Below are positions 10,511 through 23,600 of a stretch of DNA of 64,000 nucleotides, one piece after another. Numbering within the stretch: the first letter of the stretch is position 1; every line of letters starts with the position of its first letter. The position numbers were made by a program, and so were the translations under genes. Under the pieces are notes generated by a model. It did not search any database. It was not told the origin of the DNA and saw nothing but the letters and a program-made list of their open reading frames with translations. This DNA comes from Numida meleagris (Eukaryota > Chordata > Aves > Galliformes > Numididae). Location: NCBI RefSeq assembly GCF_002078875.1, contig NC_034409.1, forward strand, positions 101,304,679 through 101,368,678, in the 5' to 3' direction.

Positions 10511-13340
10511 CTTATATTGAAGTCCAAAACATTTATTCTCAAAAGTATTCAAACTAGTATATTTACTTCTACTACTGTTTCCCTTAGTTTTGTATTATCA
10601 AAATGCAAGCATAATGGCAGATTTGAAAACTTTAGTAATACCACTTACTCTGAGTCTTTAGGGATTTATCTATTTCTATATAAAAACTAGATAAACTTTT
10701 CCACTGCATTGTGTGGGAAAATGATTTCATAGGACTTTTTCATTTTAACTGTTATGTTAGGGGCAAATATATCTGTTTGTTGATTATCTTTGTTGATGAC
10801 AGTATTGGTATAGTAATAATCATCTGGCAGGCAGCTTCCAGCTACTTCCTGTATTACATTTCAAATCAACAAAGTAATCATCAGGCGTAATGTCACCATT
10901 TGTCTCCATTTAGACTCTTGACCTTTATATTGCCCATTAAGGACAGGAAATCCAGTTCCTATCTGTGTTTTGGCAACACAAGAGATTTTCCTGTTGTAAC
11001 TATACATTTATTCATCAGAAGTTGCAGCCCAATTGACGTCCATTTGATTCGGAAGTTTCCTTCCTCTTTACTGGAATAGGAAGCACATATCATTATGGAC
11101 TAGTCCAATTAGTTTTAAGGGAGGACACAGTAAGAGAGGAAAACTGTCTACATAGATAGAAATGCTGAACTCTAGACAGCCACCAAAAGGAGAAGAGAGT
11201 ATGTTGTGTTGCATTCGTATGGTTTTTGAATTGACACATTTGTTCCCAAAATGAATCCAAATCCAATAGGAGAAGTAACATATTATAGCTCTTGTGGCAC
11301 TATTCCATGACATATTTTAAAAATTGCATGCTGCAGAACTTGGCAAAGAAAAGATAAATGGATAGGAAAATAATTTTGTTCAACTTTGAAAACGTCCACA
11401 GTGTTCTGGTCTTACTATTCACCTGCTGGGCTTAGCTGCCAACATACAGATTTACAAAAAATTGTTCCACAAACTCAGAAGTATTGCAGAAATTATAATA
11501 TACTATACAAAGGAATAAGGAGCCAAGTGTGCTTCACTTTTCTTTAAATGAAATAGTCTCATGCTTTCTGGTACAGCATCTCACAATAACGGTGAAAAAC
11601 AGTGCTCTCCTTCCCATAGTCTCATTCAGAGAACTGAAGTGATTGCATTTTAATATCAGTTTTGACCAAAATTTTACAGTGTAATAGTTGCTTTACATTT
11701 CCAATAAATTACAGTTAACCATCTTCAATAAAGTAGTGAAGTCTGTCTCAGATTATAGAGCTCCCAACTGCCAAGAAAATTAAATGCCAGTTGTTTAACT
11801 GGGGTTTCCCAAGCATAGCTGTATGTGCAAGGTGCCAAAATTTAAGCAAATTCTGCAGTCAAACTCAAATGCTGTGCAGTAGAGGCATGCAAAAGAGAAC
11901 AGTTGTAGTCTAAGCTGTCTAGAGGTTATTGGTTCTCAGAGCAAACAGGACGTGAGCTGCAGAGAGACCTCTGTAATTTCTTTGACAGCTGAGCCATGGA
12001 TACATAAGAGATGATGTTCTCCAGTTTTGTTGTTTCACAGGAGGCCCTGTATTCAGGAAACTGCTGGATCAAAAGAACAAAACACAAACTTCAGCTAACA
12101 CTGAGCTGATGTTTGTTTATAGCCAAATCAGCGCTTAAGTGGCATTAGGTCTTCAATTTTCCTTTGTGTAAGTTTTGAGGAAAAGCCTGGAAATGAATAG
12201 GAAGTTACATCTTTCTGCTTCCTAAGTAGGACTGGGAGATACTTAGGAAGATACTTGGCAGTTCTTTGTCGAGCAAAGATCTTCACCTTAACAAATAAGT
12301 GACATAATATTTGGCCTGGTTTTGGTTGATGAGTCAATAGATACTACAGAATTCTCAACTTCCTGTTTCCTCTGCTGACTCGCTTTATAAAAGAACCCCA
12401 CTTGAGTTGAAACACATGCAGTTCAGTACCAGAAGTTAAACTCAGTACACTCTAGATACATAAATATATATATATTCTATAAACTAGGTTGGTGGTCTAT
12501 GTTATCGATAGTAAATAAAGAAGTTCTTTCAAAGTACAGTTGAGTACAAAAGAAATCAACAGAGGGGGTAAGAAGGTGGTTGTGGGTCTGTTATTAAACC
12601 CATGTGGAAGTAAAAGAACTGCCCTAGTCTAAGGAAATATTGAATAAATGAAAGTGGTTGAATTTGTGGTGGAGGCCAGCCCACATTAGGAGTAGTTTTG
12701 CTTTAGGGAGGAAAAGCACTTCATACTGGAGAATGATTGTAAGTAAATTGAATGTGTAGGAGGATCTATGTACGTAGTCTTTTCTATCAGCTTTGTCTCT
12801 CTTGTCTTTTGAGAATCTAGACAGTTTTTAATGTTCAGGTTCTATATCTGGAAAAGTGTCAATATTTATGAACTCACACTTTTAAATGAATGAGAATTTT
12901 CAGAATATTCATTTAAGTACCTTAAGTACATTAAGTTATGGCAGGAGCAATGAAAACACCTTCCTTTTTCTTGCTTTGCAAATGATGTCAAGATCTAGTC
13001 TTCTGATTCTTAAAGAATCAGTCACTCTACTATACACATATTTAACTATGTGTACACTTTTGAATAAATTTGATGAGCACATCTATCACAAAACAAGAGG
13101 GTAGTATTGTTATGTTTACTGGCATGTTTTCCTCCAGGCTACTAAATATATGACTGTATCTGTATTGCCTGATATGTAAAGAGGTTACAGAGAAACACTG
13201 GAATATAAATAATGCTTTTTTACCCTTACTGATGGTAACATAATGGAAAGATCTGTAAATTTTTGTGCAAGCATAGAATAAAAAGTACATGCAGAAAGCA
13301 AGAGAACAAAGTGTATAAGAAAAGATTGGGGCAAGGAGTA
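10511..13340. other. Intergenic, no gene or clear repeat
   Basis: AT-rich, with only short unrecognised open frames. It contains an (AT)n run near 12467-12476 and a short inverted repeat, CTGATTCT / AGAATCAG, at 13003-13021 (8-bp arms, 3-bp loop), of no clear significance. Confidence 0.45.
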
Positions 13341-13349
13341 GATTAATCA

Positions 13350-13575
13350 TGACTGTTTTTCAAATATGTAAAAGGACATTACAAAGGAAAGACAATAGTG
13401 TTTTCTATGTCCAAAGGGAATAGGATTTAGAATAGCAGACATAAATTGTATCAAAATATATTCAGTATAGGCATGAGGGGTAAAGAAAGGTAAAAATACA
13501 CTGTGTTCCAAGTAATTATTATGAAGCTGTGAAACAGATTCAATGGAGAGGATGTAAAGGCTGTATTTAAGTGCA
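13350..13575 (+). mobile_element. Possible ancient CR1/L3-like relic
   Basis: Scattered similarity to the usual CR1 order is visible on the plus strand: TTCAAATATGTAAAAGGACA, a TATGTCCAAAGGGAATAGG stretch, and GAAACAGATTCAATGGAGAG (compare the CR1 block 'ggaacaggttgcccagagag'). No tail is present and divergence is high. The longest unexplained open frame in the window, 148 codons at 13347-13793 on the minus strand, overlaps it antisense. This is a tentative call. Confidence 0.3.
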
Positions 13576-15227
13576 ATATGAATACCTCTTAATTCCGCCT
13601 GTAGGCAAAGCAATGGGAAGACATCATCAGATCCCTTCTGGCGCTGCAATTCAGTGATTTTTAGAATGATTACTGATACTTCTCTTGCCTTATAAAGCAC
13701 ACAGTAAATTGTATTTTTTCTTAAAAAGGTACTGTAATCAAAAATAATGCTCACAAATATCTCTACTTGAAATGGAAAAAATATATTTTTCACATAGGTT
13801 CTTGCTTCACTTTAGTTCTTCCCTTATTGAATATATTCCAATAGATGTTTTCAATCAATTTCACCTAAGACTGAATGATCAAACTTAAATCCTGCGTTTC
13901 ACCTACTTGGGCCTGGCTTTGCATCATCTTCACACATCTGAATTTCTGAATTGTATGTGAAATTTTTGGTCACATATTATACACTTAAGCATAACTTGGA
14001 TCTTTAGATATACAAAGTAAAATTTAAGTTACAGATAAAAATTCAGAAATCATTTTAATAATACATCTACAAGATGAAAGTAAGGTTTTATAAGGAAATA
14101 ATTATAAAATACTACTGCACTGTAAGATTTTTCTACATGTTACTGGATTAAACTAAAATACTTTTCTATCACTATCATGTAAATATTAATATTCATAAGA
14201 GTAAGAACTAGCAATGAATCAAAAAAGGAATTATATAAATACTAACAGGCAAGGTGTAAGCTCCAAGATCTAAAGTGAGTTGTAAATTTTGTAGGCAACT
14301 TTTTTTATCAAAGTTTTTATTGCTACAGCTAGAACCCTACATGAGACCATACTAAAACTTTGAATGCACTGTAGATTGCCTTATTTCAAGATAAAAGCTT
14401 GGCAAATCTTCTAAATCCCAAGAATTATTGATTTTAAGTTAAAAAGCAGTTGAAAGTAGACTATCATTCCAATCTAAAAGGTTTCTATTTACAACATCTG
14501 TGAACGTAGATATTTTAATTGCCCTATTACCATTTAAAAATTTAAGTTTGCAATCTTTGCACTTAGTAAATTCTCTTGCTTGTTTTAAGCAGTGGTATCT
14601 GAGCAAGAGGTATTCTACAGTTTCTAGTCTCTGATCTCTAGAAACCATTTGTGGAATTTATCACTGAAAACCAGATAAAGTCTCCCCTCCCCTCTCCCCC
14701 CACTTAACTCCTATACAATTTCCTGGGGTTTAAACATTGTGTAGTCACACATATGAGGGCAGAAAGAACATACAAGCTTTTCCTCCTCATCTGTTCAGGT
14801 ATTTGTTATTTGTGCACTGATCCACTCAAGAAGAAGGAAATTGTGTCCTATGTATGACCTCAAAGTTCAGGAAAATTATTTACTTCCTTTTCTACCAAAG
14901 TCTAAAACATCCATACACATATGTGCATGTAGGTGATAGCTGAGATGTGTACTTTATGTGCCTATAGCTTTTAGGGCTCAATTTTCAACAGTAACTGATA
15001 GAATTATTGCAATCTATTGGATTTTGGATCTAAATCTGATCTCATTCCAGAATCAATTTAGGCTTCTATAAGTGAAATCAGATTTGGCGTTATATAATAT
15101 TATAAGAAACAGTTATTTACCTACAGCTACTGTTGTTCTGAGCTATGTTGTACACTCTTGGTGTGTTTGCATATAATGAGCTTGGAAATATCACAGTGAA
15201 AATATTTTGGTCATTTTTGTTTTGAGG
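13576..15227. other. Intergenic, no gene or clear repeat
   Basis: AT-rich sequence. A pyrimidine run (CTCCCCTCCCCTCTCCCCCC) at about 14682-14701 is the only low-complexity feature noted. No gene was recognised. Confidence 0.45.
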
Positions 15228-15325
15228 CCGGAGCCTGGTCTAGTGGTTGGCAACCCTGTTCATGGCAGGGGGGTTGAAGCTGGATAATTTTTGAGGTCCT
15301 TTTTAACCTAGGCCATTCTATGAAC
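15228..15325 (+). mobile_element. CR1 LINE 3' UTR fragment
   Basis: GAGCCTGGTCTAGTGGTTGG, then CATGGCAGGGGGGTTGAAGC, a diverged TTTGAGGTCCT block and GGCCATTCTATGA are the ordered blocks of a plus-strand CR1 3' UTR. It is truncated to about 100 bp and has a single tail octamer. Confidence 0.88.
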
Positions 15326-15352
15326 ACAGACTGATCACAACACTCCTCTTGC

Positions 15353-15373
15353 TTTTTTTTTTTTTTTTTTTTT
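15353..15373. repeat. Poly-T run (21 T)
   Basis: An uninterrupted run of 21 T lies 28 bp after the preceding CR1 fragment. It could be a microsatellite or an unrelated retroposed A-tail on the minus strand, but no element body adjoins it that I recognise. Confidence 0.85.
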
Positions 15374-16339
15374 GCCAAAGCACAGGTCAAGTAGATTCTA
15401 TATTTTGAAGTGGAAAATGACAGTGATTTGAAGGGATATAAAAATGAATCTGAGTTTTAATTGGTTTTCTGCTCTTTAAGTTGTGCCTACCCTGAACTAC
15501 TGGAAAAGACTATGTTGAATTTAATAAGATATAATCATTTTTATGCTGGAGACACCATACATTTTTCATGTCAAGTGGCTCCCAAGTACTTACCCATCAT
15601 ATTTCAGAGAAAAATAAGGTAGATATCTTCCTCCACCAAAGTAAAGGTTGCATGTGCCTTGGTGGGAGAATCACTGTCCTGACCCCATAACTTTCATTTG
15701 GTAGCCTTCTAAATTCTGAAACCCAGTTATAAAAGTTTCAGAACACTTGGGATGCTGATTTTTCTTTTATCTACAAATGCAATATTTAGCCTTCAAAATG
15801 CCTAAATGACTTACTTCTGTTTGTGTTAAAAGTTGTAACACTTAGGATTTTGAAATGGTGAAGCTGAAGAGTGGGGTTTAGGAGAAAATGTACTGAACAC
15901 ATTATGTAGTTTAGGCAAAATTCCAGAGGACTTCAAAAAAAAAAAAACCTTTGTATTTAGCCTGAATGGACTTTGTCTTTGGGAAGCTAGAGCATGCTCC
16001 CATAATTTTCTTGTCTTGCAGACTGAAATGGCTGAAATAAAAAATAAGATTTTTTCTTAGACACGTTATGGAAGGCTTAATCAGTCCTCACAAAGCCCTA
16101 TTAAGAATCGAGAGAGGACAGGGTAGAAAAAAATGCTCTTACTGATGAAAAACTCTACAGAATTTAAAGACTAACTTTTCCAAGATTCATATTTATGGTT
16201 ATATCTGCAGTCGTATCACTCATGTGATAGTCTGAGTAATAATGAGCCTGTTTACTGATGAATGATAGCTTTCACTATCCACCTATTCAACTCTTTATGG
16301 ACCTCTCTACCCAAGTAAGACAAAGCACTCTGAAAAACC
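15374..16339. other. Intergenic, nothing recognised
   Basis: AT-rich, with a 13-base A run at about 15937-15949. No coding or RNA feature is visible. Confidence 0.5.
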
Positions 16340-16895
16340 TCAGGAAATAAGTAGGTCTAGCAATCTATCCAATTGCATCTTGAAAATCTCCAGTGATGGC
16401 TATTCTACCTTGTTCCTGGGGAGGCTGTTCCAGTGACTAGTTGTTCTCCCTGTAGAAAATTTCTTACATCAAGAGGAAACTGTTCCTGGTAAAACTTGTG
16501 TCCACTATCTCCTGTCATCTCCATGTGGATTCTTTGGAAGATAGGGTCTTCGTCCTCTTCATAGCCACTCTTTATATACTGCCAAACTGCAGTGAGGTCC
16601 CTTGTAAGTCCTCTCTTTTCCAGGGCCAAAAGATCTAACTCCTTCAGTCTTCCCTGATAGAGGAGGTTCTCCAACACTTTGATGATCTTATTGACTCTCT
16701 TTTGGACTCTCTTCACTCTGTCTGTGCCTTATAATACTTATGAGAAGAGGAACTGGATAACAATACACTATGTGTAGTCTGACAGTTGCTGAGTAGAGTG
16801 ACTCTGCAAGGGCACATGCAGTAACTAATGCCCCTGTAGACACAGCCCAGGACTATCCCTGATAGGATGTCCCGTGGACAGTAATTGGAGACTAC
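16340..16895 (-). mobile_element. CR1 LINE, older diverged subfamily
   Basis: The minus-strand frame at 16405-16716 reads like the CR1 ORF2 C-terminus: KRVQKRVNKIIKVLENLLYQ, LKELDLLALEKRGLTRDL, TAVWQYIKSGYEEDEDPIF. Its wording differs from the younger copies in this window, pointing to a separate, older subfamily. At the nucleotide level, GGGGAGGCTGTTCCAGTGAC (about 16418) and TGAGGTCCCTTGTAAGTCC (about 16592) are standard CR1 blocks in reverse complement. No octamer tail is seen at the 3' (left) end, which grades into unique sequence. Confidence 0.88.
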
Positions 16896-18237
16896 TGACA
16901 ACAACTTAATGAAAGCTCCAGTAGGAGAAAGTTAACTGTACTCATAAAAAATGTTTTTATCAATATTTGACAACACAGGCAAAATTTCATGAAATTTTCA
17001 GATGTTTTATTCAGCTGATAATGTGATTCCAATAAGTTCTCTATGTGGCCTACCCAGTAATCAAAGTAAGCTGCTTACAATGTCCAAAACAGACTTGTTA
17101 TGCCTTTGTCCCATTAAACAATGTATATCAAATTTGAACTTTGCTTTGAATTACCATTTACCTAACATACAGTGAATTGTTAGAATAGTATTTAAGAAAT
17201 AAGACTATTAAGCCTTTTACTTTTGTATTGATCAATTGGTTAACTGGTAACAGCATTATCTGATTTTTTGAAGGTATGGTCATCTCACTGTACTCTGCTT
17301 TGTGGAACACCTTGTGTCTAAATCAAAATCACAGAAAAATAAAATCTGTTGAACAAGTTCTTCCCTTTTCTAGATTATAGTCCTAACTGAAAACTTGTGT
17401 TTATGTCATCATAGACTTGTGTGCCTGTAACAGAAATAAAGACTTCTATAAAAACGTTGTGCAACGTTGCACTGCATCTTCTTATAGTTCAAAATACAAA
17501 GTGCATTAGAAGTTTCTATCACAGTGTTTTCTTCATTTTTCAGTTTTAGGTAAAAGTTGAAATTACTTTTTCTGAAAAAGCATTTCTTATTGTCTGTTTC
17601 TTAAAGAAAACTCCAGAAAGGTCAATGAAAGAGACTTTATGCACAAAAGTTTGATAAAATAGGAATGAAAATATCCCTTTAAATCTCAAAATTTACCAAG
17701 CATCCCTGTCACAGACAATGTGGGAAGTGATATACTGTTACATTTATAGTAGCTACACAGAAAACAAAAAAGGACATTAATACTTGAGTTTCAATCATTC
17801 TGTTACTGGTGATAGGGTACCTTCCCCCTTGGTTTTAATATGTTTGAAATTTGGCCTCATTTTTTTTTGTATCTGTTAATGATTCTAGTTATATACTAAA
17901 ATTAATGAAATTAAAGAGTTATAAATTTCTAGCTATTTAGTAAAGCATGTATTTAAAAAATGCAAATACTTGGTCAGTATTGACAGATCTCACCTCTAGG
18001 TCGAAGATTTACAGACCTCTTCCTCTCCAAATACTTTTTAAAGTAATAGTTCTGATTAAATTTCATGGTGAACATTTCTGTTGCCTTTGCAGTTAAGACC
18101 TCCAAAATAATCTAAAGATTATGTAGAAATGTTAAGTAGCAATGATTACAGCTGCTGAAAGTAGCTGGTGGCCTTGTCTATCAAACCTGTCTTGTATTCA
18201 GCATGGGAATTTTAAAATCATAATCAGTGTAAAAAAA

Positions 18238-18308
18238 GCAGCAACAACAAAAACAAACAAAATAAAAACAAACAAAAACAAACAAAAACAGAAAAACAAC
18301 ATCAAATA
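18238..18308. repeat. A-rich (CAAAA/CAAA)n low-complexity tract
   Basis: About 70 bp of interrupted ACAAA and AACAA units with almost no G or T on the plus strand. Confidence 0.85.
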
Positions 18309-19570
18309 AATACACAAAAGCCTAATTTCACTGGAATCGTTGTCTACTGCATTTGGACACAGGACTTTTTTTTTTCTTAGAAAGGAGAAAAACTGTGCTT
18401 TTTAAGATGTATAATATTAGCAGTATCCTGTTTATTACCTGTGACTCAGCAAGCCCCAGTGAGTCAGAGTCTTAAGAAAGTTTCTTTTGCAACTTCCAAC
18501 TAACTGAAAAACAACATTCTATAAATAATCAAGTCACAAGTGCTCAAATGTTTTCTTTCCAGATAGAGGTAGCCTAAAGCACATTCAAGGACTTCAGCTG
18601 AGTTTGGGATTTAGTTTGTATGCTTTTGAAGAGATTAGCCAGTAAAGCTGACAACATTTTCACCTGCTGTTCTAATACAAATAAAAAACAAAGTATCTAT
18701 TTGTCTCACAAAATCTGGGAAACAATCAGAGAGAATTGGGTCTATAAAAGAGATGACAGTCATTTAAGTTTCGAAATTCTTTGGTGTCACACCTTGAATG
18801 GTAAACAAGAATGAAAGTTAGCATGTAAGCAATGTCAAGCTACTATAATTAATTTCATTGTTATCAAAGACACACATATATAGTAGATATACTGTGAAGT
18901 CACTTCTTTCACTTTCAAGGACAGTTTGTCTTCCATACACTATGTTTCAGAAAGATGTCAAGCTACTTTGGAATCCTCTTTGTCTTGAAATTTTGAGAAA
19001 TTAGGAATGAAAATGAGATTTTACATGGCTATAGAATATATATTTAGCCTTGTAGCAGCAGGGAGAAAAATCTGAAAAGATTACAGATACCTTTAGAGCT
19101 TCATTGGCATATGTACCACCTCCATACAAATGCATGAGCTGTCTCTTCAAGTCACTGCAAAAGGTATTAAGTGCCCTGCATTGATCAGAAATATTTATAG
19201 CACTGACCCAAATTCTACATTTCATCTGGGTTGAGTGTTCAATTCTTTTTATTTTCTTGGCTTCTTTCATTATCTACATATATTTTACTTGAGAAATGAA
19301 AGATTAACTAAGGGGTTAACCACTTTATTCTGTTAAGATAAACACCCTTATTTTTTTTTCAAAAACATGCAAGCGTATAACAATTCCTTTACACTATACA
19401 TCTTTGTCTTAAATTTTTCTCTGTGCAATGTCACCATCTCACCAGGGTAGACTTGACAAAATTTCATATGATTCCTGCAAGCAGCTGAATTTTGAAGTAC
19501 ACTGTTTTCATTTCCATATCAGGTATAAGGAAAATGAAAAATGAAAAGAATAAAATAAAAAAGAAAGAAA

Positions 19571-19665
19571 GAAAAGAAAAGAAAAGAAAAGAAAAGAAAA
19601 GAAAAGAAAAGAAAAGAAAAGAAAAGAAAAGAAAAGAAAAGAAAAGAAAAGAAAAGAAAAGAAAA
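19571..19665. repeat. (GAAAA)19 pentanucleotide microsatellite
   Basis: Nineteen uninterrupted GAAAA copies, preceded by GAAA-type units from about 19559. The pure purine strand produces open frames on both strands (KRKEK and SFLFF repeats) that are artefacts of the repeat, not genes. Confidence 0.97.
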
Positions 19666-20008
19666 GGAGTGTTTTCTTAAAAAAAATTGCAAACTCAATT
19701 TGATTCAATAATGTCTGCTATTGGAGAAAGGAATCTGTTCTCATGATGAACTGAGTACTGAGTTATAAGATGCTTATAAAGTGACATTGATCTTCACTGT
19801 AAAGTTTACCATAAATATTTTGGTTCCATTTACACTAGGAAGTCTTTAAAGGTTATGAAAGTAAATGCCGCTTGGAGATCTAACTGGCAGGAAGCAATAT
19901 AAACAAGGATTTTCGAGCTGTTTCAAAAGTGGTTAAACTGTTGAGGAATATGAGACGTTTGATGTTCTGCAGTAAGTGTTATTATTTATATTATTTACAT
20001 TTATATTT

Positions 20009-20248
20009 AGAATCATAGAATCACAGAATTACTCAGGTTGGAAAGGACCTTCAAGATCATCAAGTCCAACTGCAACCTAACCATACTGCTCTAACAACCC
20101 ACCGCTAAATCATGTCCTGGAGCACCACATCCAAACGGTTTTTAAACACATTCAGGGATGGTGACTCAACCACCTCCCTGGGGAGCCTGTTCCAGTGCCT
20201 AACAACCCTTTCAGTAAAGAAGTTTTTCCTGATATCCAACCTAAACCT
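20009..20248 (-). mobile_element. CR1 LINE, 5'-truncated
   Basis: Starts with AGAATCATAGAATCACAGAA (reverse complement of the CR1 tail), then AGGTTGGAAAGGACCTTCAA, GAGCCTGTTCCAGTGCCTAA and TTTTTCCTGATATCCAACCT, so it is a minus-strand 3' end of about 240 bp. Its truncated 5' end lies within 23 bp of the 5' end of an oppositely oriented CR1. Confidence 0.95.
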
Positions 20249-20270
20249 TATTTATATTTATACTTATTCC

Positions 20271-20612
20271 TAGAGCAGAGGAGCTGAGAGGCCTCATGGC
20301 GGCTGCAGCTCCTCACAGGGAGTGGAGGGGCAGCGCTCAGCTCCGCTCTCTGGTGACAGCCACAGGGCCTGGGAGAACGGCATGGAGCTGCATCAGGGGA
20401 AGGGCAGCTGGGGATTAGGGAAAGGGTCTGCACCAGAGGGCGGTGGGCATGGAACAGGCTGCCCAGGGCAGTGGGCACAGTCCCAGTGCTGGAGTTCACA
20501 AAGCGTTTGGACAACACTCTCAGACATAGGGTTTGAATTTTGGGTGGTCCTGTGTGGATCCGGGAGTTAGACTCAGTGATCTTTGTGAGCTCCTTCCAAC
20601 TTGAGATATTTT
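20271..20612 (+). mobile_element. CR1 LINE, GC-rich subfamily, 5'-truncated
   Basis: Contains GGAACAGGCTGCCCAGGGCA, then TTTGGACAACACTCTCAGAC, AGTTAGACTCAGTGATCTTT and GAGCTCCTTCCAACTTGAGA, which is the block order of a CR1 3' end on the plus strand. The wording (gacagccacagggcctggga upstream) differs from the other copies. The tail ATTCTGTG is replaced by TTATTATT at 20609 onward, merging into TATTTA-rich sequence. Confidence 0.9.
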
Positions 20613-23600
20613 ATTATTATATTTATATTTATGTTATTTATATTTATTCAGTGTCCCAGGTATAAGTCACTATCCCACAGTGATAACTATATGCAAAATA
20701 ATATGAAAGCCTTCCTAACCTGTTTACAGAAAATGTGAATGCAACATAATGATCTCATAAGGGAACCTGGGCTTAAACAATCTGCTAAGTTACTGAAAGC
20801 AATCTAGCCACACTAAAACCCAGTCATTTCCTGCTGAGTGACATCACATTTGTGGTAGACTGTCCTGACTATAACTCCATATCCTTCCTTAAAAGTAGGC
20901 TCCAGTATATGTATCCCAACTCCACACACTACAACAAATTATTTCAAATTATGAAAGAAAAAAAAAAACCCTAACACCTTATTAGGAAATATTTTTTAAA
21001 ATAGAAAATGAATATAGCTGCCTTTCATTAAATTGTGAAAGATATTGAGGTTTAACATGTTCTTCTTTGATTATTTTAAGTATTTTCTACTATCGGGGTT
21101 CTGCGCTTCAGACAACTGCAAGACAACCTTACTGCAGTTAAACAGCATTATATTGAGAATAGTTGTTTGGTAATTGAAACTAATGGAATCCATGAAGTTT
21201 TGTATAAGTTTGTAGCAAGCTGCTGGTGTTCCTGATGAGTTACTGTTAGCACTTAGAGCCAACATCCACTTGTGGAGTGCCTCCCTGGGTTTTCCAAGGC
21301 CTATGGCTCCACACAGCCCAGTTGCTCCAGGGCACCCATTCTCACTGGCACAGAGCTGTGGGAGCCCCACCTTGCTCTGCTATACAACTCTGACAGCACT
21401 AGCAAAGCAGGCTGTTGAATCCAGTGTTTGCAGATACTTGGTTAGCTAGCCAGCACTGTGGGATTTCCCTGGAGCACATTCAGGCTGGAAATAAATTTTT
21501 GATGTTTTCAGTTAATGAGAGGTTTTAAATCATGTCTTTCAGCAGTTTAAATGATTGTTTTCACTCATAGTTTTTCCACTGAATTCAGTAGGGCCACCAT
21601 TTCCCTTGCAAGATACTATAGGATTAGTGATTATGAGAAATGTGAAATTTACATTTATTTTCATAAAATCAAAATCACTTACCAGAACTGATAAATACCA
21701 ATGTGGCAATGAGTGTCGGAATGTCACAAAGTCCACTGCATCAATCAGCAAACTTAAACCAAAAATATTTTTCTGCTTGTAAGCAGAAATTAATGCAACA
21801 ACACGTAGATATCTAAACCCTGAAAGTCTGTGAAGTATATTGCAGAGGAAGGCTGACTGGCATAAGTGCAAGAAGTGATTGACACTATAAAAAAAAAAAA
21901 AAGAGGTTTAAATCTATTTGTTAAGCCAATACTGTCAGTTAATCATAGTATGAACTGTTAATGACTGAGAACAAACTCATGGACAAATAGTTCAAAAAAA
22001 TAGTGAAAAACACTTAATCTGAACCCAGTGGAGGGAAATTCTTATTTCCTGGATGTAGTAACTATATTTTGGTGTTTTTTTTTTCTCTCTCTGAGTAATG
22101 TAGGTTTGTTATACTTGGATCCCTACCATAGATTGAGTTCCATCTTTTCCAAGAATAGGAAAACATGCAAAGCAAAATATTACATGTTACTTCAACAGAG
22201 TACTGGGAAATTTTGAGGTTTGTAATGGTCCCTTACTGAAAGACATTGACCAGTAAGTACTGTTGGTAGTATTTCTCATAAAAGATTAAAAAAAAAAAAA
22301 AAGTGTATTAAAATCTGCAAATATTACTTCAAAACTCAACAGGGTCTAAAAACTTTCCCATATAAACTGCTGAAAGAAAATGTAGCTTTTAATTTGTGGC
22401 TGCCATTAGTAATACAAGAAGAAGAAGTGAACTGAATTGATTCTTGCTGTGGTAGTGTGTTTTTTTTCTTTGTTTTATTTTGTTTTTTAAAGTATATGTG
22501 TTGATTTTGACAGAAAATTATTGAACTTCTCCAGTAAGCAGGATCCTTTGATCATCTTAAGTGTATCCATATATGATTATACCCACTAAATGTTTCAAGA
22601 AAGAAAAATTAATAAGAATCTTGTTTGAATAAAAGTTATTTTCTCATTCTCATTTTTCTGTCTCAGTTTTAGAGTCTAGACAAAGATTGGTGACTGAAGC
22701 GCTGTTTGCACAGCAAACAGGCATGGGTCAGTATGTGCTGTAAACTGTTTCACATTGTATGGTGTCTTACCACAGATCAGAGGTGAGGAAATCTTACAAG
22801 TTACATGATAGCTTATTTTCTATATTATTTTTATTTTTTAAGACTCTGTTGCATAAGCCAATGTAGACAAGGTCAGGAGTGACTTATCTACAAGTATATT
22901 TCTTTTGGAACCTGCAGCTACTTTCAGGAACAAAGTTGCCTAATCATACGATGGAAAAGGCAATAGTTTTGAAAAAGCAAACAGATATAATAATACATAC
23001 ATTTAGAAACTGTAGAGGAAAAACAGATATGCAGAAGGAAATCAATCAAAACAATCAGAACAACGGTCTTTCATTTTACTGAAAGACTGGATACTCTTTA
23101 ATGCTAAGTAACTCGCACCTAACTTTTCGCATAAAACTTACTTATGTGTTCACCTGATCGTACAATTCTGGAGCACTTATTCAGTGTAGAGGTAGACAGA
23201 AGAGTGGAAGCAGAAAAAATTATTTCTGTAGTATTTAAGGATGATGTTTGTAATTTGGACACCAATTAGTGCAGAGGAGGACAGAACAGGCAAGACACAA
23301 TTCTAATGAATTGTCTGTTTAACTAGTGTGTACTCATATAAGCCCTTGGAACTACATCACTTCCACTCTCAGAGGTAGCATATGACTTTGAAGTTGCTGC
23401 TTGCAGTGCATGTGGTGTGGAATAGCTGCCATAGGGCTGACACAGTTATGCCGCAATAAGTGAGATATCTAGTCTCGCTTCATAGAAAAGAAGTTTTGCC
23501 CTCAGTTCATCAGACACAAGAAGCCTTAGTTCCATTTCTGTCTTTGTTAATAGTGTTGTGCCTCAAACTCACCTCTGTTTGTATCTTTACAAGGAGCCAT

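Larger units (their letters stand above)
16896..20008. other. Intergenic with A-rich and GAAAA low-complexity tracts
   Basis: No gene was recognised. It contains a (CAAAA/CAAA)n tract at 18238-18308 and a (GAAAA)n array at 19571-19665 (separate entries). A small perfect inverted repeat, AACGTTG/CAACGTT with a 2-bp loop, lies at 17453-17468. Confidence 0.45.

Noticed and set aside
17453..17468. AACGTTG/CAACGTT perfect inverted repeat as a binding site or terminator
   Set aside because: Seven-bp arms are expected by chance in a window this size, and nothing around it supports function.
19492..19708. Lysine-rich and phenylalanine-rich frames on opposite strands
   Set aside because: Both are translations of the (GAAAA)n microsatellite.
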